64,000 nt of DNA. It comes from Aeromicrobium endophyticum (GTDB taxonomy: Bacteria > Actinomycetota > Actinomycetes > Propionibacteriales > Nocardioidaceae). Shown one piece after another: positions 1 through 7,555 of this stretch. Numbering within the stretch: position 1 is the first letter of the stretch; the number at the start of each line of letters is the position of its first letter. The translations under genes and the position numbers were made by a program. The stretch lies in assembly GCF_003586285.1 (NCBI RefSeq), contig NZ_QUBR01000002.1, positions 682,001 to 746,000 on the forward strand, read 5' to 3'. The notes under the pieces were generated by a model that saw only the letters and a program-made list of their open reading frames with translations, searched no databases and was not told the DNA's origin.

Positions 1-2
1 CG

Positions 3-554
3 GTGCGCATCGCCTCGGTCGCACGCGACCTGTTCGCCGAGCTGGGCGTGCGTGCCTTCGCCAAGACCAGCGGCAAGCGTGGCATCCACGTCTACGCGCG
101 CATCGAGCCGCGGTGGACGTTCACCGACGTCCGGCACGCGGCCATCGGCTTCGCCCGCGAGCTGGAGCGCCGCGCCGACGGCGTCACCACCAAGTGGTGG
201 AAGGAGGAGCGGGCCGACAACGTGTTCGTCGACTTCAACCAGAACTGCCGCGACCGCACGATCGCGTCCGCCTACAGCCTGCGGCCCTCCCCCGGCGCGA
301 CGGTCTCGATGCCCGTCACCTGGGACGAGCTGGCCGACCTGACCGATCCGCGCGACTTCACGCTGCACACCGTCCCTGACAAGCTCGCGGCGGACGGCGA
401 CGCGTGGTCGGAGATCGACGACGTCGCCCACGACCTCGCGCCCCTGCTCGCGCTGTGGGCCGACGACCCGACCGAGATGCCCTACCCACCCGAGTACCCG
501 AAGATGCCTGGCGAGCCGAAGCGGGTGCAGCCGAGCAAGGCGAAGAAGGCGTAG
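3..554 (+). CDS. LigD-type DNA polymerase/primase domain protein, 5' end outside the window
   Basis: This is the C-terminal part of an archaeo-eukaryotic primase-like polymerase of the LigD Pol (PolD) family, which fills gaps and adds nucleotides during end joining or excision repair. Visible family motifs are KTSGKRGIHVY, a TTKWWKEER segment, FVDFNQNCRDRTIASAYSLR and WDEL, followed by the usual C-terminal PYPPEYPKMPGEP. The catalytic acidic residues lie upstream, outside the window. The frame is open to the left edge, so the GTG at position 3 is probably an internal valine. It ends in TAG at 552-554 with no nuclease or ligase domain after it, so this is a stand-alone polymerase. A LigC-type ligase lies 1.5 kb away on the other strand. 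Confidence 0.88.
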   Translation: MRIASVARDLFAELGVRAFAKTSGKRGIHVYARIEPRWTFTDVRHAAIGFARELERRADGVTTKWWKEERADNVFVDFNQNCRDRTIASAYSLRPSPGATVSMPVTWDELADLTDPRDFTLHTVPDKLAADGDAWSEIDDVAHDLAPLLALWADDPTEMPYPPEYPKMPGEPKRVQPSKAKKA

Positions 555-563
555 CCGCGTCCA

Positions 564-611
564 GGACGTCATCACCGATGCGGTGACCCAGGTACTGACG
601 TGATGACGTCC
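564..611. terminator. Hairpin between convergent genes
   Basis: GGACGTCATCAC (564-575) pairs perfectly with GTGATGACGTCC (600-611), a 12-bp stem around a 24-base loop. It sits between the ends of the converging polymerase gene (+) and the small membrane protein gene (-). There is no T-tract, as is common for actinobacterial terminators. The terminator role is inferred from position. Confidence 0.45.
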
Positions 612-638
612 GGGGCGGGCGCCCACGCAGGGTCGACG

Positions 639-800
639 CTACTTCTTGCCACCTCGGTCGAGGTAGGCCGGCATGGCCAGGAAGCCGAGCCCCACGGCGA
701 CGAACCCGATGGCGAGGGTCGTGTTGCCGCCGACCAGGCTGGCGATGGCGGCGACGACGAACAGGAGGCCCCCGATGGTCCACATCCTCTTGTCATTCAT
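639..800 (-). CDS. Small two-segment membrane protein (53 aa)
   Basis: Reading the minus strand from ATG at 798-800 gives a 53-residue protein starting MNDKRMWTIGGLLF and ending PAYLDRGGKK with a TAG stop. It has two hydrophobic stretches (about residues 8-24 and 28-45) with a GGN turn between them and a charged, lysine-rich tail. I do not recognise a named family. A TAGGCT box lies 6 bases before the ATG, consistent with a leaderless transcript. Two longer open frames overlap the same bases but are compositional shadows with arginine/serine-rich content, whereas this frame has a natural membrane-protein composition. Function unknown. Confidence 0.62.
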   Translation of the reverse strand: MNDKRMWTIGGLLFVVAAIASLVGGNTTLAIGFVAVGLGFLAMPAYLDRGGKK

Positions 801-853
801 GACGTGAGCCTAGGAGCGTCCTCGGCGGCCCGCACGCTGGAGGACCAGGGAAT

Positions 854-1075
854 TCAGGGCAGCACGAGCACGTAGTCAGCCCGGTCGCTGATGTGCTGAG
901 CGTACTCGCGCAGCGTCGCCTCGGGCAGCTCGACCGACGCCTCGTCCATCGAGCGCCTCACCTGGACGGCGACGTCGTCGACGGGCATCGCGGCGAAGCT
1001 CTTGCGCAGGGACTCGTCGATCGCCTGCAGCGTGTCGGCGAGCGCGGCGTCATCGGTCGTGACGGTGGTGTGCAT
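854..1075 (-). CDS. Small hypothetical helical protein (73 aa)
   Basis: The protein begins MHTTVTTDDAALADTL and ends DRADYVLVLP. It is acidic and looks fully helical: a helix around TLQAIDESLRKSFAAM, a short MPVDDVAVQVRRSM segment, and LPEATLREYAQHISDR. The layout resembles small three-helix-bundle proteins of actinobacteria, but I cannot assign a function. The frame stays open to 1147, but the extension is arginine-rich. The ATG at 1075 is preceded by TACCGT and 6 bases, the leaderless promoter layout seen across this window, which supports the shorter start. It is divergent from the (p)ppGpp synthetase gene. Confidence 0.68.
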   Translation of the reverse strand: MHTTVTTDDAALADTLQAIDESLRKSFAAMPVDDVAVQVRRSMDEASVELPEATLREYAQHISDRADYVLVLP

Positions 1076-1147
1076 GCACCGACGGTACGACGGCCGGGGC
1101 CGGGCGGCACGTCGTCGAGGCGACACCGAGCGGCAGCGTTCGGGCAT

Positions 1148-1170
1148 TCGTCGGGGCGCCTGTCTAGAGT
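1148..1170 (+). promoter_or_regulatory. Weak PafBC-type promoter candidate before the alarmone synthetase
   Basis: TCGTCGGGG, 8 bases, then TAGAGT, followed by 6 bases and the GTG start. The spacing equals that of the RecA-independent damage promoter (TTGTCRGTG-N8-TANNNT), but the second base of the upstream box differs (C for T), so the TGTCRG core is not fully kept. The TAGAGT box itself is a good -10 for a leaderless transcript. Confidence 0.35.
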
Positions 1171-1176
1171 GGCCGG

Positions 1177-1956
1177 GTGGACCCCAAGCCCGCGCGGATC
1201 GATCTCGGTCGACTCATCGATCGCCCCGACGACGACTTCTCGCACGACGAGGTGCAGCACCTGAGGCAGGACTTCACCCGCTTCATGATGCGCTACAAGT
1301 TCGGCATGGAGGAGATCGTCACCAAGCTGTCGATCCTGCGCGACGAGTTCGAGCACCTCCACGAGACCAACCCCATCGAGAACGTCTCGTCACGGCTCAA
1401 GAACCCCGACAGCATCCTCGAGAAGATGGGCCGCAAGGAGTGCGAGTCGACGTTCGAGTCGATCGCCGAGAAGATCACCGACATCGCCGGCGTCCGCGTC
1501 ACCTGCAGCTTCGTGTCCGACGTCTACCACGTGTTCGACATGCTCACGAGCCAGTCGGACGTCGTCATCGTCGAGGTGCGCGACTACATCACGACGCCCA
1601 AGCCCAACGGCTACCGCAGCCTGCACGCCCTCGTCGAGGTACCGGTCTACCTGAGCGACGGCGAGGTGCCGGTGCTCGTCGAGGTGCAGCTGCGCACCAT
1701 CGCGATGGACTTCTGGGCCAGCCTCGAGCACAAGATCCACTACAAGTACCGCGAGGACGTGCCGCAGGCCCTGCTCGACGGCCTCAAGGACGCCGCCGAC
1801 ACCGCGACCGAGCTCGACGCGACGATGGAGCGCCTGCACACCGAGGTCAAGTCGGCCGGCGCGCTGTCGTCCGGCCTCAAGGACGAGCTGGTGCGGGGCA
1901 CCGTCGCCCTCCCCGACGACGCCTTCGTCGAGCGCCTCAAGCGCATGGGCACCTGA
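1177..1956 (+). CDS. Single-domain (p)ppGpp synthetase (small alarmone synthetase)
   Basis: This 259-residue protein is a RelA/SpoT-type nucleotidyltransferase that transfers pyrophosphate from ATP to GDP or GTP to make the stringent-response alarmone. Visible motifs are RVTCSFVSDVYHV (with the substrate-binding Arg), KPNGYRSLHALVEVPV, and VEVQLRTIAMDFWASLEH followed by KIHYKY. These are the RelA_SpoT core, spanning roughly residues 90-200. There is no N-terminal HD hydrolase and no TGS or ACT domain, so it cannot be the long bifunctional Rel; it fits the small RelP/RelQ class. The GTG start at 1177 follows TAGAGT by 6 bases, predicting a leaderless mRNA. The last 50 residues form a helical tail. 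Confidence 0.88.
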   Translation: MDPKPARIDLGRLIDRPDDDFSHDEVQHLRQDFTRFMMRYKFGMEEIVTKLSILRDEFEHLHETNPIENVSSRLKNPDSILEKMGRKECESTFESIAEKITDIAGVRVTCSFVSDVYHVFDMLTSQSDVVIVEVRDYITTPKPNGYRSLHALVEVPVYLSDGEVPVLVEVQLRTIAMDFWASLEHKIHYKYREDVPQALLDGLKDAADTATELDATMERLHTEVKSAGALSSGLKDELVRGTVALPDDAFVERLKRMGT

Positions 1957-2085
1957 CGGCTCACCGTCCCCTTCGAGCGGTGGATCCTCCACCGTCTCGA
2001 CGCCGAATCGAGCTCAGAAGGTGGCGTGAGCACCGCTCAACCACGGAATGTGGCGTACGCACTGCCCGGGCTGGTGGAGCGGCCG

Positions 2086-3171
2086 TCAGGTCAGGACGTC
2101 GTCGAGGTCGTACCTCGCGACCTCCTCGAGCTGCCCGTACGTGCACGACTCGGGCTCGCGATCGGGCCTCCACCGCTTGAACTGCGCGGTGTGTCGGAAG
2201 CGGGTGCCCTCCATGTGCTCGTACCCCACCTCGGCGACCAGCGACGGCTCGAGCGTGACGAACGACAGGTCCTTGGTGCCGGTCCAGCGGCTCTGCCCGC
2301 CGGGGAGGCGTGACGAGGCCTGCGCATCGGCGTCCTGCCACTGGCCCCAGGGGTGTTGGGTGGTGTCGACCACGAGCGGCTGCAGCAGCTCGACCAGCTC
2401 GGCACGCCGCGACTCGGTGAACGAGGCGGCGACGCCGACGTGCTGCAGCGTGCCGTCGTCGGCGTAGAGACCCAGCAGCAACGAGCCCAGCAGCGGCCGG
2501 TCGTCGGTGGACGTCTTGTGGAGGCGGTAGCCCGCGACGACGACGTCGGCCGTGCGGGCGTGCTTGATCTTCAGCATCTGCCGCCCGTTCTCGGCGTACG
2601 GCTTGCCCAGGGCCTTGGCGACGACGCCGTCGAGCCCCGCGCCCTCGAAGATGCCGAACCACTCCTCGGCGACCGCCGCATCGGTCGTGGTGCGGGTGAG
2701 GTGCACGGGCGCGGACGCCGATGCGAGCGCGTCCTCGAGACGTGACCGTCGCACCGAGAAGGGCTCGTCCATCAGCGACTCGTCGCCGAGCGCGAGCAGG
2801 TCGAAGGCGACGAACGACGCAGGCGTCTGCTCGGCCAGCTTCGCGACCCGCGAGGCCGCAGGGTGGATGCGCTGCGAGAGCGCGTCGAACTCCAGGCGTC
2901 CGTCGATCGCCAGGAAGATCTCGCCGTCGAGCACGCACCGCGCCGGCGTGTTGGCGAGCACGGCCTCGACGACGTCGGGGAAGTAGCGGGTGAGCTCCTT
3001 GGTCGACCGGCTGGCCAGCACGACCTCGTCGCCGTCGCGGAACACGATGCAGCGGAACCCGTCCCACTTGGGCTCGTACGACAGGCCGCCGTCGACCGAG
3101 TCGGCCGCAGGGACGCCCTTGACGGACTTGGCGAGCATCGGCTTGACCGGTGGCATGACGGGCAGATCCAT
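2086..3171 (-). CDS. ligC: ATP-dependent DNA ligase, LigC type
   Basis: A 361-residue ATP-dependent DNA ligase that seals nicks through an enzyme-adenylate intermediate. The nucleotidyl-acceptor lysine is Lys35 in EPKWDGFR. Other family motifs are VLDGEIFL (motif III), VAFDLLALG (IIIa), LDGVVAKALG (IV) and LKIKHARTADVVVAG (V), followed by an OB-fold domain from about residue 220 ending SCTYGQLEEVARYDL. The length and the N-terminal MDLPVMPPVKPMLA match mycobacterial LigC. It has no polymerase or nuclease domain. The ATG follows TAGGCT by 7 bases, so the transcript is probably leaderless. A LigD-type polymerase gene 1.5 kb away suggests a shared role in gap filling and ligation. Confidence 0.92.
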   Translation of the reverse strand: MDLPVMPPVKPMLAKSVKGVPAADSVDGGLSYEPKWDGFRCIVFRDGDEVVLASRSTKELTRYFPDVVEAVLANTPARCVLDGEIFLAIDGRLEFDALSQRIHPAASRVAKLAEQTPASFVAFDLLALGDESLMDEPFSVRRSRLEDALASASAPVHLTRTTTDAAVAEEWFGIFEGAGLDGVVAKALGKPYAENGRQMLKIKHARTADVVVAGYRLHKTSTDDRPLLGSLLLGLYADDGTLQHVGVAASFTESRRAELVELLQPLVVDTTQHPWGQWQDADAQASSRLPGGQSRWTGTKDLSFVTLEPSLVAEVGYEHMEGTRFRHTAQFKRWRPDREPESCTYGQLEEVARYDLDDVLT

Positions 3172-3221
3172 GCAGCCCAGCCTAAGACGAGACCTAGCCG
3201 GGCGACACCTACACTGTGGGG

Positions 3222-4172
3222 GTGTCTGAGCCGGTCGCAGTGCCTACCTCCGGGGACGCGCCAGCAGTCGAGGTGGTCGATCTCGCGATGCGCTACGGCG
3301 ACGTCACGGCCGTCGACGGGCTGAGCCTCCGCGTCGCCCGTGGCACCGTCACCGCGATCCTCGGACCCAACGGCGCCGGCAAGACCACCACCATCGAGAC
3401 GTGCGAGGGCTTCCGAACCCCGCAGAGCGGCACCGTCCGCGTGCTGGGCCTCGACCCCGTCGCCGAGGGGCACCTGCTGCGGCCCCGCGTCGGCGTCATG
3501 CTGCAGTCGGGTGGCGCGTGGTCGGGCGCCCGCTCGCACGAGATGCTGCACCACATCGCGTCGCTGCACGCCCATCCGCTCGACGTCGACCTGCTGATCG
3601 AGCGCCTCGACATGGGCTCGTACGGCTCGACGCCCTACCGCCGCCTCTCGGGCGGGCAGCAGCAGCGCCTCAGCCTCGCGATGGCGATCGTCGGACGTCC
3701 CGAGCTGTTGTTCCTCGACGAGCCGACCGCGGGCCTCGACCCCGCGGCGCGCCGCTCCACGTGGGAGCTCATCGCCGAGCTGCGCAGCAGCGGCGTCACG
3801 GTCGTGCTCACGACCCACTTCATGGACGAGGCCGAGGCCCTCTCCGACGACGTCCACATCGTCGACGGCGGCCGCGTCATCGCGTCCGGGACGCCCCAGG
3901 CACTCGCGTCGTCCGGCTCCGAGAACACCGTGCGGTTCACCTCGAGCCCCGGGCTCGACGTCGTCGACCTGATGAGCGCGCTCCCCCACGACACCAAGGT
4001 CGACGAGGTGACGCCCGGCGCGTACGTCGTGGCCGGTGCCGTCGATCCCCAGCTGCTCGCGACCATCGCGACGTGGTGCGCCGCTCAGGGCGTGTTCACC
4101 GAGTCGCTGCTCGTCGAGCGTCAGACCCTCGAGGACCGCTTCCTCGAGCTCACCGGCAAGGCCCTGCGATGA
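3222..4172 (+). CDS. ABC transporter ATP-binding protein (ABC-2 type exporter)
   Basis: ATPase subunit of an exporter of the DrrA/CcmA-like class. Walker A is GPNGAGKTT, the signature is LSGGQQQRLSLAMA, Walker B is LLFLDEPTAGLDP and the switch histidine is in TTHFMDEAEAL. A C-terminal domain of about 90 residues follows the NBD, as usual for this class. I choose the GTG at 3222: it lies 6 bases after a TACACT box (3210-3215), the leaderless spacing seen throughout the window, whereas the in-frame GTG at 3216 directly abuts that box. The stop overlaps the permease start in ATGA, so the two subunits are translationally coupled. Substrate unknown. Confidence 0.87.
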   Translation: MSEPVAVPTSGDAPAVEVVDLAMRYGDVTAVDGLSLRVARGTVTAILGPNGAGKTTTIETCEGFRTPQSGTVRVLGLDPVAEGHLLRPRVGVMLQSGGAWSGARSHEMLHHIASLHAHPLDVDLLIERLDMGSYGSTPYRRLSGGQQQRLSLAMAIVGRPELLFLDEPTAGLDPAARRSTWELIAELRSSGVTVVLTTHFMDEAEALSDDVHIVDGGRVIASGTPQALASSGSENTVRFTSSPGLDVVDLMSALPHDTKVDEVTPGAYVVAGAVDPQLLATIATWCAAQGVFTESLLVERQTLEDRFLELTGKALR

Positions 4173-4957
4173 CGTCCGCACCCACCAGGCTCGACCTGTC
4201 GCCCCGACCCGGCTCGGCCACGCGCCCGGCCATGCTGAGGGCCCAGACGACGATGGAGCTGCGGCTGCAGCTGCGCAACGCCGAGCAGGTGCTGCTCACG
4301 ATGGTCATCCCGCTGGTGCTGCTGGTGCTGGGCTCGCAGGCCGACCAGATCGTCGACCTCGGGCCCGGCCGCACGATCGACATCATCACGCCGGGCATCC
4401 TCGCCCTGGCCGTGCTGTCGACGTCCTTCACGTCGTTGGCCATCGCGACGGGCTTCGAGCGCCGCTACGGCATCATCAAGCGTCTCGGCGCCTCGCCGCT
4501 GCCCCGCTGGGGACTGCTCTTCGGCAAGATCGGTGCCGTCGTCATCATCGAGGTCGCGCAGCTCGCCGTGCTGTCGGGCGTCGGCCTGGCGCTGGGCTGG
4601 CAGCCTCACGGCGGCGTGGTCGCCGCCAGCCAGATGGTCGCGCTGCTCGTGCTCGGCACCGCGGCCTTCGGCTCGCTCGGCCTGCTGATCGCCGGCACGC
4701 TGCGGGCCGAGGCGACGCTCGCGGTCGCCAACCTCGTCTACGTGCTGCTGCTGGTCGGGGGCGGCCTGCTCGTCCCGCTCAGCCGCTACCCCACCGCCGC
4801 GCGCCACGTGCTCGACCTGCTGCCCTCCGGTGCCCTGGGCCAGGGACTGCGCGACACGTTCGCCGGCGACGGACCCACCGCCTTCGCCACCGTCGTCCTG
4901 CTCGTCTGGACGGTGTGCGCCAGCCTTCTCGTGTCGAGGACGTTCAAATGGGAGTGA
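4169..4957 (+). CDS. ABC-2 type transporter permease
   Basis: A 262-residue integral membrane subunit partnering the ATPase just upstream. It has about six hydrophobic segments, starting with LLTMVIPLVLLVLG near residue 45, and the FERRYGIIKRLGASPL loop typical of ABC-2 permeases between the second and third segments. It starts at ATG 4169 inside the ATPase stop (4-bp overlap) and its end overlaps the ctaA start by 10 bp, so ATPase, permease and ctaA form one coupled unit. Exporters beside ctaA recur in actinobacteria. A role in heme or cofactor supply is possible but not shown here. Confidence 0.86.
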   Translation: MTSAPTRLDLSPRPGSATRPAMLRAQTTMELRLQLRNAEQVLLTMVIPLVLLVLGSQADQIVDLGPGRTIDIITPGILALAVLSTSFTSLAIATGFERRYGIIKRLGASPLPRWGLLFGKIGAVVIIEVAQLAVLSGVGLALGWQPHGGVVAASQMVALLVLGTAAFGSLGLLIAGTLRAEATLAVANLVYVLLLVGGGLLVPLSRYPTAARHVLDLLPSGALGQGLRDTFAGDGPTAFATVVLLVWTVCASLLVSRTFKWE

Positions 4958-5889
4958 CCACCAAGGCCAAGCGCTCGTGGCTGGGGCTGCGTCAGCCCAC
5001 CGAGACGTCGGTCGAGCGCTGGGCGTGGGCGGCCGTCGTCGCCAACACCGTCATCATCCTGACCGGTGGTCTCGTGCGCCTCACCGGATCGGGCCTGGGC
5101 TGCCCCACGTGGCCCAAGTGCACCGACAACTCGTTCGTGCCGCACCGCGAGCTCGGTTTCCACGGCGTCATCGAGTTCGGCAACCGGATGCTGACGTACG
5201 TGCTGATCGCCGTCGTCGTGGCGACGTTCGTGGCCATCTGGCGCTGGTCGAGAACCTCACGCCCCCTGCGCCGGCTCGCCGCGCTCATCGCGCTGGGCGT
5301 CCCGTTCCAGGGCGTCATCGGCGGCATCACGGTGCTGACCGACCTCAACCCGTGGATCGTCTCGCTGCACCTGCTGCTGTCGCTGCTGCTGGTCTCGGCA
5401 TCCGTGCTGCTCGTGGTGCGGGTGCGCGGCGCCACGCCCTTCGCCTTCGCCACCCGCGCGCGACGGCTGGTGCTGGCGACCTACGGGATGCTGTGGGTCG
5501 TGGTGTACCTCGGCACGGTCGTCACCGGCAGCGGTCCGCACGCCGGCGACGACGAGGCCCCGCGCAACATGCTCGACCCGCAGGTCATGAGCCACGTCCA
5601 CGCCGTCGCCGTCTACGTCCTCGTCGCCCTCACGCTCGGCTGCTGCCTGCTGCTGCGGGGCACGCCGGCCGCGCGGCTGGCTGGCGGCCTGCTCGTCGCC
5701 GAGCTGGCTCAAGGGACGCTCGGCTTCGTCCAGTACTTCACCGACCTGCCCATCGCCCTCGTGGCGGCGCACCTGGTCGGTGCAGCCGTGCTCGTCGCGG
5801 TCGCGACGCGGTTGCTGGTCGAGGTGGTGGCCAGCCGGTCGTCCGAGGTCACCGACACCCGCGCGTCGGCCTCGACGTCCTCTCATTGA
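4948..5889 (+). CDS. ctaA: Heme A synthase (COX15/CtaA)
   Basis: A 313-residue membrane enzyme that oxidises the C8 methyl of heme O to the formyl group of heme A for cytochrome aa3 oxidase. It shows the family start TGGLVRLTGSGLGCPTWPKC, heme-ligand histidine regions in ELGFHGVIEFGNRM, SLHLLLSLLL and MSHVHAVAVYV, and eight hydrophobic segments. The ATG at 4948 overlaps the permease gene by 10 bp. The partner enzyme, heme O synthase CtaB, is at 9628-10566 on the other strand. Typical actinobacterial length. The cysteine pair of the first loop (CPTWPKC) is present. Confidence 0.93.
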   Translation: MGVTTKAKRSWLGLRQPTETSVERWAWAAVVANTVIILTGGLVRLTGSGLGCPTWPKCTDNSFVPHRELGFHGVIEFGNRMLTYVLIAVVVATFVAIWRWSRTSRPLRRLAALIALGVPFQGVIGGITVLTDLNPWIVSLHLLLSLLLVSASVLLVVRVRGATPFAFATRARRLVLATYGMLWVVVYLGTVVTGSGPHAGDDEAPRNMLDPQVMSHVHAVAVYVLVALTLGCCLLLRGTPAARLAGGLLVAELAQGTLGFVQYFTDLPIALVAAHLVGAAVLVAVATRLLVEVVASRSSEVTDTRASASTSSH

Positions 5890-5914
5890 CCTGAGACCCA
5901 CGTCACCCTACGGT
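5886..5914 (+). promoter_or_regulatory. Sigma-70-like promoter for a leaderless transcript
   Basis: TTGACC (5886-5891), a 17-base spacer, then TACGGT (5909-5914), with the ATG of the next gene only 6 bases further on. The -35 box overlaps the ctaA stop codon. This is the clearest -35/-10 pair in the window and places the transcription start at or next to the ATG. Confidence 0.6.
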
Positions 5915-5920
5915 GACCGG

Positions 5921-6619
5921 ATGTCGTCCAGCTCGGTCACCGAGTCGCCCACGTCCGCAGGCAGCACCGACCTGGTCCCCCTCCTGCTGGTGCACGCCGG
6001 CCTGCTGGTGGCCGGTGGCGTCGCCCTCTCGCTCGACCGTCCCGCCCAGGGATGGGGCGTGCTGGCGATCGTCGTGGCCTACGTGGTGGCCCTGCAGCTC
6101 GCGACACGCCGGTCGGGCCGGAGCGATCTCGCGGCACTCGCCGCCTTCCTCGTGCCGGTCTCGGTGTTCCAGGTGCTGCCCGACTGGGTGCTCTCGGGGC
6201 TCGTCGGCACGCTGCGCTTCCCCGACACCGGGGGGCTGAGGGTCGACGACGTCATCCCGCTCGCGATGGCCGGCATGTGGGTGGCGCCCTTGTTCGTGGC
6301 CCTGGCGCTCGCCGGCGGCCGTCCCGCACGAGCCGCGGTGCTGTCGGCGGTCGTCTTCCTCGGTGCCGAGATCGCCGCGCCGACGCTGGGGCTGTGGGAG
6401 CCCGCCGGCGACACGACCCGGTGGGGCGGCGTCGCGATCTACGTCGTGCCCGCCGAGGCGGCGCTGGGGTGGGCCACGGCCGTGGCGTTCAGGGCGACCC
6501 GTGCATCGACCGCGCCGACACGTGTCGGCGCGGCGCTGGCCGTCTCGACCTTCTACCTGGGAGCGCTCGTGCTCTCGCACTTCCTGATCGACGTCGCAGG
6601 CTGGCGCATCACCGCCTGA
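5921..6619 (+). CDS. Hypothetical multi-pass membrane protein
   Basis: A 232-residue protein with about seven hydrophobic segments, including LLLVHAGLLVAGGVAL, LAIVVAYVVALQL, AFLVPVSVFQVL, AMAGMWVAPLFVALAL, AAVLSAVVFLGAEI and VSTFYLGALVLSHFLI. A conserved-looking acidic patch GAEIAAPTLGLWEP lies mid-protein. I do not recognise the family. The ATG at 5921 is fixed by the TTGACC-N17-TACGGT promoter ending 6 bases upstream. It follows ctaA with 31 bases between, but appears to have its own promoter. Confidence 0.75.
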   Translation: MSSSSVTESPTSAGSTDLVPLLLVHAGLLVAGGVALSLDRPAQGWGVLAIVVAYVVALQLATRRSGRSDLAALAAFLVPVSVFQVLPDWVLSGLVGTLRFPDTGGLRVDDVIPLAMAGMWVAPLFVALALAGGRPARAAVLSAVVFLGAEIAAPTLGLWEPAGDTTRWGGVAIYVVPAEAALGWATAVAFRATRASTAPTRVGAALAVSTFYLGALVLSHFLIDVAGWRITA

Positions 6620-6639
6620 TCAAGTGGTGCCCTCCCCCG

Positions 6640-6720
6640 CGCGAGTGGCGCAATCCTGTCGCGAGTGGCGCAGATCCGCGGGAAACGCCGTCTCAGAATC
6701 GCAAGAGTGCGCCACTCGCG
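6640..6720. repeat. Three copies of CGCGAGTGGCGCA (two direct, one inverted)
   Basis: CGCGAGTGGCGCA occurs at 6640-6652 and 6660-6672, exactly 20 bases apart, and as its perfect complement TGCGCCACTCGCG at 6708-6720. The second copy can form a 13-bp stem with the inverted one. The block lies between a gene end (6619) and the next start (6758), so it could be a terminator, an operator array for the next gene or an intergenic repeat element. Confidence 0.7.
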
Positions 6721-6757
6721 GGTCGGAGGGCGGACGTGGATCCCTAGACTGGCGCGC

Positions 6758-7546
6758 ATGCCTGACGCCTGGGACATCGACCCGACCCTGTCCGACGCCG
6801 AGCTGGCCGTCCACCTCGTGAGAACGGCGGGTGCGCTCGCCGCCCGCATGCGCGACGAGGGGCTCACGACCGATCGCAAGACGTCGATCTCGGACGTCGT
6901 GACCGCCGCCGACCGCGCCGCCGAGGAGCACGTCATGCAGGCGCTGCGACGCGCCCGCCCCGACGACGGCATCCTCGGCGAGGAGGGCGCGGCCCACGAC
7001 GGCTCCAGCGGACGCACCTGGGTCATCGACCCCGTCGACGGCACCTACAACTTCGTGTCGGGGCTCGCTTACTGGTGCAGCGCGCTGGCGCTGCAGGACG
7101 CCGACGGTGCCGCCCTGGGTGCCGTGCACCAACCCAGCAGCGGCGAGACGTGGGTGGGTGGGCGTGACCTGCCGACGACGCTCGACGCCGCACCCGTCGC
7201 CCGGCTCGCCGACCGTCCGCTGGCGGAGTGCAGCCTCGCGACCTACATCCACCCCAGCACCCTGGACGACCCCGACGTCCTGCAGTCGTGGCTCGCGCTC
7301 GTCGCCGGCGTGGCGACCCCCCGCGTTCTCGGCTCGGGCTCGATCGACCTGTCGAGCGTCGCCACCGGACGCATCGGGGTCTGGGCGCAGCACTCGACGC
7401 CGGCCTGGGACTGGCTTCCCGGCCAGGCCTTGGTCGAGGCGGCCGGCGGGCGCACCGCCGTCGTCGAGCACCGCGGCCACCGCTGGCACCTGGCCGGCAA
7501 CCCGCAGGCGCTCGGCGAGCTGGTCGAGCGCCTGACGGCGTCGTAG
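6758..7546 (+). CDS. Inositol monophosphatase family protein
   Basis: A 262-residue Mg-dependent, lithium-sensitive-type phosphatase of the IMPase/FIG superfamily. The metal-binding motifs are clear: LGEEGA (motif with Glu), WVIDPVDGTYNFVSG (DPxDGT) and STPAWDWLPGQALVEAAGG (WDxxxG). The N-terminal TTDRKTSISDVVTAADRAAE is the usual lead helix. The substrate could be inositol-1-phosphate, histidinol phosphate or another small phosphate; the sequence alone does not decide. TAGACT ends 7 bases before the ATG, predicting a leaderless mRNA. It converges on the acyltransferase gene with a 9-base gap. Confidence 0.85.
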   Translation: MPDAWDIDPTLSDAELAVHLVRTAGALAARMRDEGLTTDRKTSISDVVTAADRAAEEHVMQALRRARPDDGILGEEGAAHDGSSGRTWVIDPVDGTYNFVSGLAYWCSALALQDADGAALGAVHQPSSGETWVGGRDLPTTLDAAPVARLADRPLAECSLATYIHPSTLDDPDVLQSWLALVAGVATPRVLGSGSIDLSSVATGRIGVWAQHSTPAWDWLPGQALVEAAGGRTAVVEHRGHRWHLAGNPQALGELVERLTAS

Positions 7547-7555
7547 CCCTCGGCG

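Noticed and set aside
1978-1994. CGGTGGA-TCC-TCCACCG hairpin between the alarmone synthetase and ligC, considered as a terminator.
   Set aside because: A 7-bp stem with a 3-base loop in GC-rich DNA is weak and could arise by chance; not listed as a feature.
3172-3215. A possible PafBC-type promoter before ligC (TGTCGCCC upstream of TAGGCT).
   Set aside because: The third R-G of the core is missing (TGTCGC) and the spacing to TAGGCT is far from 8 bases, so only the leaderless -10 is supported.
6640-6720. A short CRISPR-like array, because the same 13-mer recurs.
   Set aside because: There are only three copies, one of them inverted, with unequal 7- and 35-base gaps; no cas genes are nearby.
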